Below, one piece after another: positions 1 to 6,472 of a stretch of DNA of 36,881 nt. The stretch lies in IMG/VR virus record IMGVR_UViG_3300044547_000142, positions 1-36,881 of that record; one strand, given 5' to 3'. Source of the stretch: a virus. The notes under the pieces were generated by a model, which worked only from the letters and a program-made list of their open reading frames with translations, was not told the origin of the DNA and ran no database searches. The first letter of the stretch is position 1. Each line of letters begins with the position of its first letter. A program made the translations under genes and the position numbers.

Positions 1-134
1 ATGGCGGCATCGCGGTTGCCCTTTTGAATCATTCCCATAATTTGACGCATCCACAGTTCATAGACTTCCGTACCTACTTTGTCTGCAAGTGAATAACACG
101 CATCGCAAAGCTGCCATTTTTTGCCGTTAAGAGA
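1..134. repeat. Terminal direct repeat, left copy (assembly closure overlap)
   Basis: The first 126 bases are repeated exactly at 36748-36873. After that the right copy lacks two T's (left CCGTTAAG, right CCGAAG) and then agrees again for the last eight bases. A gene reads through the join in frame, so this is the overlap of a circular or circularly permuted molecule and not a biological repeat inside one unit. The unique genome length is therefore about 36,747 bases. Confidence 0.9.
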
Positions 135-203
135 GATGGGAGTGATTCCCATGTCTTCGCCTTTGTGAGTAATTTTGAGGTCAAAATTGATTGTGTTTTT
201 CAT
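1..203 (-). CDS. Small phage protein, 5' part of a gene split by the contig ends
   Basis: This is the start of a leftward gene that continues at the right end of the window. Joined across the ends it reads as one protein of about 79 residues, starting MKNTINFDLKITHKG and ending FSVKSAA. A GGAG ribosome site lies about 10 bases before the ATG. It contains a CDAC cysteine pair and a mixed alpha/beta-looking sequence with no family I recognise. It follows the 63-aa gene at 246-437 and precedes the gp88-like gene at 35872-36636, so it is probably the second gene of the leftward right-arm operon. The right-hand copy of the overlap lacks two bases inside this gene, so the frame must be read from this left copy. 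The gene is sure as a reading frame; its function is unknown. Confidence 0.75.
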   Translation of the reverse strand, partial: MKNTINFDLKITHKGEDMGITPISLNGKKWQLCDACYSLADKVGTEVYELWMRQIMGMIQKGNRDAA

Positions 204-220
204 GGTGTGAATCTCCAAGT

Positions 221-244
221 AGGTTGGTTAGTGAGACTACAGTG
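221..244. repeat. 24-base leader repeat, copy 1
   Basis: The block GGTTGGTT(A/G)GTGAGACTACAGTG with one flanking base occurs here and at 450-473, with 22 of 24 bases equal. Each copy lies just upstream of the start codon of a leftward gene (starts at 203 and 437). On the minus strand it begins CACTGTAGTCTCAC. It could be an operator, an mRNA leader element or a recombination remnant; nothing seen decides between these. Confidence 0.75.
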
Positions 245-245
245 A

Positions 246-437
246 TCAGGCATTGATCCAAGCATGAGTGTCACCATCGTCATACGCCACCAACAAGGCA
301 GCGCGCAGTTCATCTGCCGTGATGGAATTGTCAAATTCCACCGACTCATCCCACGATGAATTTGGATCAATAGACATAGCCCAATTGACCAACTCATAAG
401 TTTTCATGGTTGACAGTAGGTTAGAGAGTGTTTGCAT
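246..437 (-). CDS. Small acidic hypothetical protein (63 aa)
   Basis: A 63-residue acidic protein with the segment MKTYELVNWAMSIDPNSSW followed by an acidic C-terminus ending DTHAWINA. I do not recognise a family. The upstream ATG is chosen because GAAAG lies about 9 bases before it; the internal methionine at residue 11 has no visible ribosome site but is where the more typical sequence begins. It is the first leftward gene next to the 438-742 control region, and is followed after about 40 bases by the gene that crosses the contig ends. Both genes are preceded by the same 24-base repeat, which suggests common regulation. Probably an early phage-host interaction protein, by position only. Confidence 0.65.
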   Translation of the reverse strand: MQTLSNLLSTMKTYELVNWAMSIDPNSSWDESVEFDNSITADELRAALLVAYDDGDTHAWINA

Positions 438-449
438 GGTGTTGCTTTC

Positions 450-473
450 GGTTGGTTGGTGAGACTACAGTGT
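450..473. repeat. 24-base leader repeat, copy 2
   Basis: Second copy of the block at 221-244, starting 13 bases upstream of the leftward start codon at 437. The two copies differ at the first base and at one central A/G position only. Confidence 0.75.
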
Positions 474-502
474 AACCGATTTTGTTGCAGTCTACCTGGG
501 AC

Positions 503-551
503 AAACCCTAGTTTTGTACTGTTCGTTTGTACAGTATTGGTATTAGGGTTT
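503..551. promoter_or_regulatory. Nested dyad, likely operator
   Basis: AAACCCTA (503-510) pairs with TAGGGTTT (544-551), and inside it TACTGT (517-522) pairs with ACAGTA (531-536). Both dyads share the same centre near base 527. TTTGTAC also appears as a direct repeat at 513-519 and 526-532. The inner dyad has the size and spacing of a helix-turn-helix repressor operator. Confidence 0.55.
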
Positions 552-553
552 AC

Positions 554-597
554 CCTTACATTTCATGCACAATGTATGCACAATGTATTGTGTAAGG
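554..597. promoter_or_regulatory. Dyad enclosing a tandem 11-base repeat
   Basis: CCTTACA (554-560) pairs with TGTAAGG (591-597). Between them ATGCACAATGT is present twice in perfect tandem (565-575, 576-586), and CACAAT/ATTGTG forms a further dyad at 579-592. The block ends immediately before the paired TTGACA boxes, where a bound regulator could control the rightward promoter. Confidence 0.55.
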
Positions 598-599
598 TA

Positions 600-632
600 T
601 TGACATTGACAGTGCCAAAATACATCTACATG
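600..632 (+). promoter_or_regulatory. Candidate rightward promoter with doubled -35 box
   Basis: Two perfect TTGACA hexamers abut at 600-605 and 606-611. Possible -10 boxes are TACATC at 621-626 (15 bases from the first) and TACATG at 627-632 (15 bases from the second). Both -10 boxes are weak and the spacing is short, so activity may need an activator. It points into the terminase and virion genes. Confidence 0.45.
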
Positions 633-657
633 CACAACAACTCTAAGAGTTGTGCAT
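630..657. promoter_or_regulatory. Imperfect palindrome, possible operator
   Basis: CAACTCT (638-644) and AGAGTTG (646-652) form a perfect dyad around one base, extended by ATGCA (630-634) and TGCAT (653-657) with a three-base bulge on the left. It lies just downstream of the candidate promoter, a usual repressor position. Confidence 0.45.
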
Positions 658-703
658 TTGTGTATGGCTCTGTGCGTCGTTTTATGCGTAAAATTACAGC
701 TAC

Positions 704-722
704 TTGCTTAATTTTTAAGCAA
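704..722 (+). promoter_or_regulatory. Leader hairpin before the small terminase gene
   Basis: TTGCTTAA and TTAAGCAA form an 8-base stem around TTT, ending about 13 bases before the GGAG ribosome site of the gene at 743. No clean T-run follows directly, so it is more likely an mRNA leader structure than a terminator. Confidence 0.45.
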
Positions 723-742
723 TGGCCCTTTTTGGAGTGAAC

Positions 743-1213
743 ATGGCATATGCAACAGATGAAGTAGCAGAGATTCAGGAAAAAGTGATCACTGAAATTC
801 AGACTGGGCGAAGTTTGCGCCAAGTTTGTGGTGATGAAGGGATGCCGAATTTCAGGACGGTGCAACGGTGGATCGTTTCGGACGGCTCCTTTGCCGTCAG
901 GTACGCGCGCGCTCGGACTGCCCAAGCCGATACGCTGTTTGACCGCATGGAGGCTGTAGAGGAGGCTGTATCAGCTGGAACTATGGATAGCCACGCTGCA
1001 CGTGTCGTGCTGGATTCAATGCGCTGGAGGGCATCCAAGCTAGCCCCTAAGGTTTATGGCGATCGCCTAGACGTACAGGTGAGCGATACCCGCATCAGCA
1101 TCAGCGGTGCCCTAGCTGCAGCCCAGTCACGCCTTGTAGACGTTGTGGACGTTACACCGCGCATCAGTGCATCGCCTGTGCAAGCTGTGCATGACCAGGA
1201 TGCCGAAGGGTAG
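743..1213 (+). CDS. Terminase small subunit
   Basis: Predicted DNA-recognition subunit of the packaging motor, 156 aa, close to P22 gp3 (about 162) and Sf6 gp1 (about 140). The N-terminal half has a helix-turn-helix-like layout (SLRQVCGDEGMPNFRTVQRW, residues about 24-43), as in Sf6-type small terminases where residues are fed one step at a time to recognise pac. A helical middle (YARARTAQADTLFDRMEAVE) is followed by RWRASKLAPKVYGDR, typical of this family. The second ATG is chosen because GGAG lies 6 bases before it; an in-frame ATG 21 bases upstream has no site. It opens the packaging operon, but a metalloprotease-like gene separates it from the large subunit. Recognition is by family motif, not alignment. 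Confidence 0.85.
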   Translation: MAYATDEVAEIQEKVITEIQTGRSLRQVCGDEGMPNFRTVQRWIVSDGSFAVRYARARTAQADTLFDRMEAVEEAVSAGTMDSHAARVVLDSMRWRASKLAPKVYGDRLDVQVSDTRISISGALAAAQSRLVDVVDVTPRISASPVQAVHDQDAEG

Positions 1214-1284
1214 GGGGGGGAGGGCCGAGCGCTGGGTGGTCACGGCTACGGATGGCCCACAAACAATTTTTATTTTTTTGTTGC

Positions 1285-1290
1285 GATAAT
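1285..1290 (+). promoter_or_regulatory. -10-like box upstream of the zincin gene
   Basis: GATAAT lies 30 bases before the next gene, after a T-rich stretch. A similar arrangement (T-run, G, GC, ATAAT, GCCC) recurs at 8391-8410. No good -35 box is seen, so this is a weak call. Confidence 0.3.
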
Positions 1291-1318
1291 GCCCTTACCC
1301 TCTTGCTAGGAACCCATC

Positions 1319-2026
1319 ATGGCTACAAACAATCTTGCGCCCAAAAACGTCAACGTGCTAAGAAGCCTAGCGGAGCATCCCAACCCATTGCAATATTTGA
1401 TGCAACTGGCGTCTGAACGGCCTGAATACGCAGCTTTGACTGATTACCTTACAAGCCGCAGTGCAATGCCGCCGGTGTCGTTTGGATCTTTGCCTGCTGG
1501 AACAAACGCTGAATTTGGAATGTCAGGAGGTTTTAACAGTAAAAATATTCCAGAAACTGGTGCTATTACTTTAAGCAACAAATATTTAAACAAAGGTTAC
1601 GACCCAACAAACGCTGTGCCAACTTTAACGCATGAATTAACTCATGCAGCTCAAGGAGAAATTTCAAAACAAAGATCGCAAAAAGAAGTATTAGATAAAA
1701 ATGCTAAACAACAATTTTTAGATGCATACAAAAAATTAATTTTTAATCCAGATGGATTTAAAACTAATAGAGCAAGATATGCACAAGGTGTATTAGCTGA
1801 CAAATTAAATCCAGCATGGGTAAAAGAAAATAAAGATTACCGTTCATCAATAGATGAATTACCAGCGTGGGCGATGGGTGCAGCTGCTCATCAAAATCCA
1901 TTATATGAATATGATGATTACAACGCACCGGCGCATTTAAACCCAACATTGGCTACTGAATATCAAATATTGCTAGATTTAGCCACAAGAGATGCTAAAG
2001 CAAATCCAAAGAAAAAGAAGCAATAA
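1319..2026 (+). CDS. HEXXH (zincin-like) protein in the packaging operon
   Basis: A 235-aa protein with the zinc-protease motif HELTH at residues 105-109, followed by AAQGE and, 70 residues on, by DELPAWAMG (E180), which could be the third zinc ligand of a gluzincin-like site. No signal peptide or membrane segment is visible; the C-terminus is lysine-rich (NPKKKKQ). The stop shares its last base with the start of the large terminase gene (TAATG), so it is co-translated with packaging genes. Related proteins occur in phage genomes near terminases, but their substrate is not known to me. It could be a virion-associated or assembly protease, or an inactive scaffold. From about base 1500 the gene is clearly AT-richer than the downstream packaging genes, consistent with separate acquisition. 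Confidence 0.6.
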   Translation: MATNNLAPKNVNVLRSLAEHPNPLQYLMQLASERPEYAALTDYLTSRSAMPPVSFGSLPAGTNAEFGMSGGFNSKNIPETGAITLSNKYLNKGYDPTNAVPTLTHELTHAAQGEISKQRSQKEVLDKNAKQQFLDAYKKLIFNPDGFKTNRARYAQGVLADKLNPAWVKENKDYRSSIDELPAWAMGAAAHQNPLYEYDDYNAPAHLNPTLATEYQILLDLATRDAKANPKKKKQ

Positions 2027-3573
2027 TGCAAACCACAATATATAAACCAGAAGATGAACAAGAGTTAATGGCGGTACTTTGGAGTCCTGCATTAAAAGAT
2101 AATCCCCTAGCTTTTGTTAAGTATTTATTTCCTTGGGGAGTTAAAGGTACTCCGCTTGAGCATTTCTCTGGCCCACGTAAATGGCAACGTGAGGTATTGC
2201 AAGATATTACTGACCATATTGCAATAAATAAAATTGCCGGAGATAATAAATCTACCGAGGAAATCATGTATAAGGTATTGCAAGAAGCAATATCTTCTGG
2301 GCGTGGTATTGGTAAGTCGGCATTAGTGTCATGGCTGACTATATGGATGGTGTCAACTCGTATTGGCTCGACGACCATTATTTCGGCGAATAGCGAGAAC
2401 CAGTTACGCAGTATTACTTGGGCGGAGATTACCAAATGGCTGGCTATGGGGTTAAATTCGCACTGGTTTGAGGTGAGTGCGACAAAAGTGGCACCTGCTA
2501 AGTGGTTGACTGACCTGGTGGAGCAGGATTTAAAGAAGGGTACGCGGTATTGGGCTGTGGAAGGTCGGCTTTGGAGTGCTGAGAACCCAGATGCTTATGC
2601 TGGTGTGCACAATTTTGACGGTGTGCTGGTGATTTTTGACGAGGCGAGTGGTATTGACGACTCGATTTGGTCGGTCACTGGTGGATTCTTTACAGAAAAC
2701 ACGCCAAATCGTTTTTGGCTGGCGTTTTCTAACCCACGGCGCAACACGGGGTACTTTTACGAGACTTTTCACTCAAAGCGGGACTTTTGGGCGACTAAGG
2801 TGGTGGATGCGAGGACGGTGGAGGGGACGGACAAGGCGGTTTATGAGCGGATCATTGCGGAGTACGGGCCGGACAGTGCCCAGGCGCACGTTGAGGTGTA
2901 TGGTGAGTTTCCACGGGCGGGGGATGACCAGTTTATACCGTCGGACATTGTGGATGAGGCGATGAAGCGGCCTAAGTACAAAGACTCTAGCGCCCCCATC
3001 ATTATTGGCGTTGACCCGGCGCGGTTTGGGGCGGATGCGACTGTGATTGCGGTGCGGCAGGGGCGGGATATTGTGGCGATTAAGAAGTACCGGGGGGATG
3101 ACACCATGACGGTGGTGGGGCATATCATTGAGGCGATTGAAGAGTACAAACCGACGTTAGTCGTAATTGATGAGGGTGGGCTGGGGGCGGGGATTGTGGA
3201 TAGGCTCAAGGAGCAGCGGTACAAGATCAAGGGGGTGAATTTTGGGAACAAGTCAAAAAACCCGATAATGTATGGAAATATGAGGGCGCAGATGTGGGGG
3301 GATATGAAAGCGTGGTTGAAATCTGCTAGTATTCCGCACGATAGGTTTTTGAAGACAGACCTGATTTCGCCCTTGATGAAGCCTGATTCACGGGGTACGA
3401 TCTTCTTGGAGAGCAAGAAAGAGATGAAAGCACGGGGTTTAGCCAGTCCAGATGCTGCGGATGCGATCTGTGTGACGTTTGCTTTCCCTGTGGCGCATCG
3501 GGAGTATCGTGAGGCGACCCCTCGCAGGTACTCTGACTATTCGGCGGTATCAACTGGATGGATGGGTAGTTAA
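2026..3573 (+). CDS. Terminase large subunit
   Basis: ATPase-nuclease that drives DNA into the prohead and cuts it, 515 aa (P22 gp2 about 499, Sf6 gp2 about 470). The Walker A-like loop is SGRGIGKS at residues 91-98 and the Walker B/catalytic acid is LVIFDE at 201-206. The RNase H-like nuclease follows with IGVDPARFG (D330), VVIDEGG (D382) and a late DAADAI acid. The start overlaps the previous stop by one base. The family as a whole points to headful packaging, though the end type cannot be proved from sequence. The first ~280 bases are AT-rich and the rest is GC-rich with many GGG/CGG runs, which suggests a mosaic junction within the gene. Confidence 0.93.
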   Translation: MQTTIYKPEDEQELMAVLWSPALKDNPLAFVKYLFPWGVKGTPLEHFSGPRKWQREVLQDITDHIAINKIAGDNKSTEEIMYKVLQEAISSGRGIGKSALVSWLTIWMVSTRIGSTTIISANSENQLRSITWAEITKWLAMGLNSHWFEVSATKVAPAKWLTDLVEQDLKKGTRYWAVEGRLWSAENPDAYAGVHNFDGVLVIFDEASGIDDSIWSVTGGFFTENTPNRFWLAFSNPRRNTGYFYETFHSKRDFWATKVVDARTVEGTDKAVYERIIAEYGPDSAQAHVEVYGEFPRAGDDQFIPSDIVDEAMKRPKYKDSSAPIIIGVDPARFGADATVIAVRQGRDIVAIKKYRGDDTMTVVGHIIEAIEEYKPTLVVIDEGGLGAGIVDRLKEQRYKIKGVNFGNKSKNPIMYGNMRAQMWGDMKAWLKSASIPHDRFLKTDLISPLMKPDSRGTIFLESKKEMKARGLASPDAADAICVTFAFPVAHREYREATPRRYSDYSAVSTGWMGS

Positions 3574-3669
3574 ATGACTAAGAATGTATCTCTATCAGTC
3601 GGTCGGGGCGAAAAGCTGCCGGTCAGCAAGGGTGCGGGTCTGACTGCCAAGACGGCTAAGAAGAAATGA
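3574..3669 (+). CDS. 31-aa basic peptide
   Basis: Starts one base after the large terminase stop and runs into the portal start (ATGATG). The product begins MTKNVSLSVGRGEKLPVSKG and ends AKTAKKK: small, glycine- and lysine-rich, with no acidic patch. The segment KGAGLTAK resembles a motif I recall from longer phage basic proteins (…KGAGLTAKGRAKYN…, possibly DUF6321), so this may be a shortened member. Such a basic peptide could bind DNA or help prohead assembly, but that is inference. Its tight fit between two packaging genes supports that it is translated. Confidence 0.55.
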   Translation: MTKNVSLSVGRGEKLPVSKGAGLTAKTAKKK

Positions 3670-5825
3670 TGGCTGACTACACGGGCATCAACAAGGTTGG
3701 TCAGGTTGCCAATGTTGGCGGGGGGCCGGGCGATCAGGACGACCAGCGCGATATGCTGGCGACAATGCGCTCACGCCTCACTATGGCGGTGGATGCCTAC
3801 AGCGACTCGCGCAGCAACGAACTGGATGATTTGCGGTTCATGGCGGGTAGCCCGGACAACCAGTGGCAGTGGCCTGCTGACGTACTGGCGACTCGCGGGG
3901 CTGTCCAAGGGCAGACCATCAATGCCCGTCCCTGCCTGACCATTAACAAGCTGCCGCAGCACGTTCGGCAAGTCACCAACGACCAGCGCCACAACCGTCC
4001 AAGCGGCAAGGTCATCCCTGCCGACGAGATTGGCAATACGGAGATGGCGGAAATCTTCAACGGCATCGTGCGGCACATTGAGTACATCAGTGACGCTGAC
4101 ACGGCCTACGACACGGCTTGCGAGAACCAGGTTACCTACGGTGAAGGCTACATTCGGGTACTGACTGAGTACTGCGACGAGAACAGCTTTGACCAAGACC
4201 TGAAGATTGGCCGGGTTCGGAATTCATTTTCGGTGTTCATGGATCCCGCTATCCAAGACCCATGCGGTGCGGATGCGCGGTGGTGCTTTGTCACGGAGGA
4301 CGTACCCAAGGACGAGTACGAGCGCCTGTACCCAGATGCCGCGCCGATTAGCAGCTTGCAGTCCCTTGGCATTGGCGACCAAGACCTGACGCAATGGCTG
4401 CGGGACGAGACGGTTCGGATTGCTGAGTATTTCTACGTAGAGTACAAGCCTGAGACGCTGAACCTGTACCCCAACAACATCACGGCGTTCAACAACACGC
4501 CTGATGACAAGCAACTGAAGGCACTCTACGGCAAGCCGCTAAAGAACCGGGTTGTGCAGCGGCAGAAGGTTTGCTGGGTCAAAACCAACGGTTACGAGGT
4601 GCTGGAGAAGCGCGATTGGGCGGGTAAGTACATTCCTATCGTGCGCGTGGTTGGCAATGAGTTTGAGGTTGACGGGCAGATTTATGTCTCTGGTCTGGTG
4701 CGTAATGCCAAGGACGCCCAGCGGATGTACAACTATTGGGTGAGCCAAGAGGCCGAAATGCTGGCCTTGGCACCCAAAGCACCGTTCATTGGCTACGGTG
4801 GGCAGTTTGAAGGGTATGAATTGCAGTGGAAGACTGCCAACACCACCAACTGGCCGTATCTAGAGGTCAATCCAGACGTTACAGACGGCGCTGGTGCAAC
4901 TCTGCCATTACCCCAACGCGCCCAGCCACCAATGGCGTCTAGTGGCCTTTTACAAGCCAAATCTGGTGCGTCTGAGGACATCAAGGCGGCCACAGGGCAG
5001 TACAACGCTAGTTTGGGCATGGCTGGCAACGAGCGCAGCGGCAAAGCCATTCTTGCCCGGCAGCGCGAGGGTGACGTTGGTACTTACCACTATGTTGACA
5101 ACTTGGCTCGGGCCATTCGCTATGTGACTCGCCAACTGGTGGACATGATCCCCAAAATCTACGACACCCAGCGGGTGGCTCGGATTATTGGCGAGGATGG
5201 CGTTACCGACATGGCAAAGATTGACCCGTCGCAGCCGGAGCCGGTCAAGCGGATTGTTGACCAGCAAGGCATTGAGATTGACAAGATTTACAACCCCAAC
5301 GTCGGCAAGTACGATGTGGTGGTGACTACCGGCCCAAGCTACAGCACCAAGCGGGTGGAGACTCGGGAAGAAATGTCAAACCTGCTGCAAGGCAACCCGC
5401 AACTGTGGGCTGTGGCTGGTGACTTGTTTGTCAAAAACATGGACTGGCCTGGTGCTGATGAGTTGGCTAAACGTCTGGCTAAGACCATCGACCCCAAACT
5501 TATGGGTGATGACAATGACCCCGCCCTGCAAGCCGCCAATATGCAAATGCAGGCTATGGGTCAGGAAATGCAGCAGATGCAAGAAATGCTGCAAAACGTC
5601 CAGCAGTCGATGGAAGCGCAGACGCTAAAGGTCAAAGAATTTGAGGCCGAGGTCAAGGCATACGATGCTGAAACCAAGCGCATCAGTGCGGTGCAAGCCG
5701 GTATGACTGAACAGCAGATTCAAGACATTGCTATGGGTGTGGTTGCTGCGGCAATGGAATCGCAAGGCGGTCAAATGCCGGATATGCCAGAGCAGCAAAT
5801 GGACGTTGAAGGAGCCATGCAATGA
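3666..5825 (+). CDS. Portal protein, P22-like
   Basis: Forms the dodecameric portal ring through which DNA enters and leaves the head. Length 719 aa matches P22 gp1 (725). Diagnostic sequence includes the N-terminal helical region, RPCLTINKLPQHVRQVTNDQRHNRP and DTACENQVTYGEGYIRVLTEY, and the portal core NASLGMAGNERSGKAI, all typical of P22-family portals. The C-terminal ~110 residues are methionine/glutamine-rich and helical (MQMQAMGQEMQQMQEMLQNV), corresponding to the barrel seen in P22. Two tandem ATGs are possible starts. The stop overlaps the next gene (ATGCAATGA, ATGA junction). Neighbours are the terminase upstream and small structural genes downstream. Confidence 0.93.
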   Translation: MMADYTGINKVGQVANVGGGPGDQDDQRDMLATMRSRLTMAVDAYSDSRSNELDDLRFMAGSPDNQWQWPADVLATRGAVQGQTINARPCLTINKLPQHVRQVTNDQRHNRPSGKVIPADEIGNTEMAEIFNGIVRHIEYISDADTAYDTACENQVTYGEGYIRVLTEYCDENSFDQDLKIGRVRNSFSVFMDPAIQDPCGADARWCFVTEDVPKDEYERLYPDAAPISSLQSLGIGDQDLTQWLRDETVRIAEYFYVEYKPETLNLYPNNITAFNNTPDDKQLKALYGKPLKNRVVQRQKVCWVKTNGYEVLEKRDWAGKYIPIVRVVGNEFEVDGQIYVSGLVRNAKDAQRMYNYWVSQEAEMLALAPKAPFIGYGGQFEGYELQWKTANTTNWPYLEVNPDVTDGAGATLPLPQRAQPPMASSGLLQAKSGASEDIKAATGQYNASLGMAGNERSGKAILARQREGDVGTYHYVDNLARAIRYVTRQLVDMIPKIYDTQRVARIIGEDGVTDMAKIDPSQPEPVKRIVDQQGIEIDKIYNPNVGKYDVVVTTGPSYSTKRVETREEMSNLLQGNPQLWAVAGDLFVKNMDWPGADELAKRLAKTIDPKLMGDDNDPALQAANMQMQAMGQEMQQMQEMLQNVQQSMEAQTLKVKEFEAEVKAYDAETKRISAVQAGMTEQQIQDIAMGVVAAAMESQGGQMPDMPEQQMDVEGAMQ

Positions 5826-6184
5826 CCGCCGCGCAACTGATGGGCATACTGTTTTTAGGCCGCAATGTGGCCCATTCGGTGCATTTGAACACCCGCAGCT
5901 ACTCTAAGCACATGGCGTTGAACACGTTCTACGACAGCGTGATTGATGTAGCAGATGCGTTTGCGGAAGCCTACCAGGGCCGGCACGGTTTGATTGGCCC
6001 CATTGCTATCCCTGCTGCCAAGAAGACGACCAACATCATTGAGTTCCTGCAAGACCAACTTGCAGAGATCGAAAAGGGTCGATACGATGTGTGCGACAAG
6101 TCTGACTCTACGTTGCAGCAATTGATAGATAATATCGTTGAACTGTACCTGACCACCCTTTATAAACTTCGCTTTTTGGCGTAA
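5822..6184 (+). CDS. Helical phage protein of unknown function
   Basis: A 120-aa, mostly helical protein with motifs HSVHLNTRSYSKHMALNTFY, YQGRHGLIG and a C-terminal LYTTLYKLRF-like helix. I recall the same layout in phage proteins grouped as DUF5856, predicted to have a ferritin-like helical bundle; this link is from memory and not verified. Translation is coupled to the portal through an ATGA overlap, and GGAG within the portal 3' end serves as ribosome site. Position suggests a virion or assembly role. Confidence 0.7.
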   Translation: MTAAQLMGILFLGRNVAHSVHLNTRSYSKHMALNTFYDSVIDVADAFAEAYQGRHGLIGPIAIPAAKKTTNIIEFLQDQLAEIEKGRYDVCDKSDSTLQQLIDNIVELYLTTLYKLRFLA

Positions 6185-6193
6185 GGACAAATC

Positions 6194-6463
6194 ATGGCAA
6201 ACTATATGCAATTGGCCGAAACCAAGCAGGTCAAGGTTGGCGCAGGCAAGCTGTACGGAATTTTTGTTTCCGCAACTTCTAGCGGTACTTTGGTTATTTA
6301 TGATTCTCAGTCATCAAGTACAGGCGACCCAAAAATTTCCGATACGATCACTTTGACTGCTGGCACAACGTACCTAAACATCCCTGCTGGTTTGTTTTTT
6401 AACAAAGGGTTGTACATTGTGCTTGGCGGTACTTCGGCATCATTTACTGTTGCCTACGAATAA
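6194..6463 (+). CDS. Small beta-rich structural-type protein
   Basis: An 89-aa protein with alternating polar/hydrophobic strands (KLYGIFVSATSSGTLVIYD, ITLTAGTTYLNIPAGLFF, GLYIVLGGTSASFTVAYE), like small beta-sandwich virion proteins in other podoviruses. AAGGA lies before the ATG. It sits between the helical protein and the tailspike and has the same TAAAGGTAAATC-style spacer as its neighbours. Likely a head or tail accessory protein; no specific family is claimed. Confidence 0.6.
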   Translation: MANYMQLAETKQVKVGAGKLYGIFVSATSSGTLVIYDSQSSSTGDPKISDTITLTAGTTYLNIPAGLFFNKGLYIVLGGTSASFTVAYE

Positions 6464-6472
6464 AGGTAAATC

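Larger units (their letters stand above)
474..742. other. Non-coding control region between divergent operons
   Basis: About 300 bases without a convincing gene separate the leftward gene ending at 437 from the terminase genes. It is AT-rich compared with its surroundings and holds, in order, a nested dyad at 503-551, a dyad with a tandem 11-base repeat at 554-597, two abutting TTGACA boxes at 600-611, an imperfect palindrome at 630-657 and a hairpin at 704-722. Open frames crossing it are ordinary noise: no ribosome sites and low-complexity translations. Its place between divergent transcription units suggests promoters and operators, possibly also a replication or packaging signal. The last two roles are inference. 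Confidence 0.8.

Noticed and set aside
565-586. Tandem 11-base repeat as a CRISPR or iteron array
   Set aside because: Only two copies and no spacers, so not CRISPR. Too few copies to call an iteron origin.
432-740. 102-aa open frame crossing the control region on +
   Set aside because: Passes through dyads and promoter boxes, has no ribosome site, and its sequence is Cys/Phe/His-rich without structure.
2636-3416. Arg-rich + frame and two overlapping - frames in the large terminase gene
   Set aside because: Compositional shadows of the GC-rich nuclease part of the terminase.
3666-5825. Several + and - frames of 60-140 aa inside the portal gene
   Set aside because: GC-rich codon bias makes long shadow frames; none has a ribosome site or recognisable motif.
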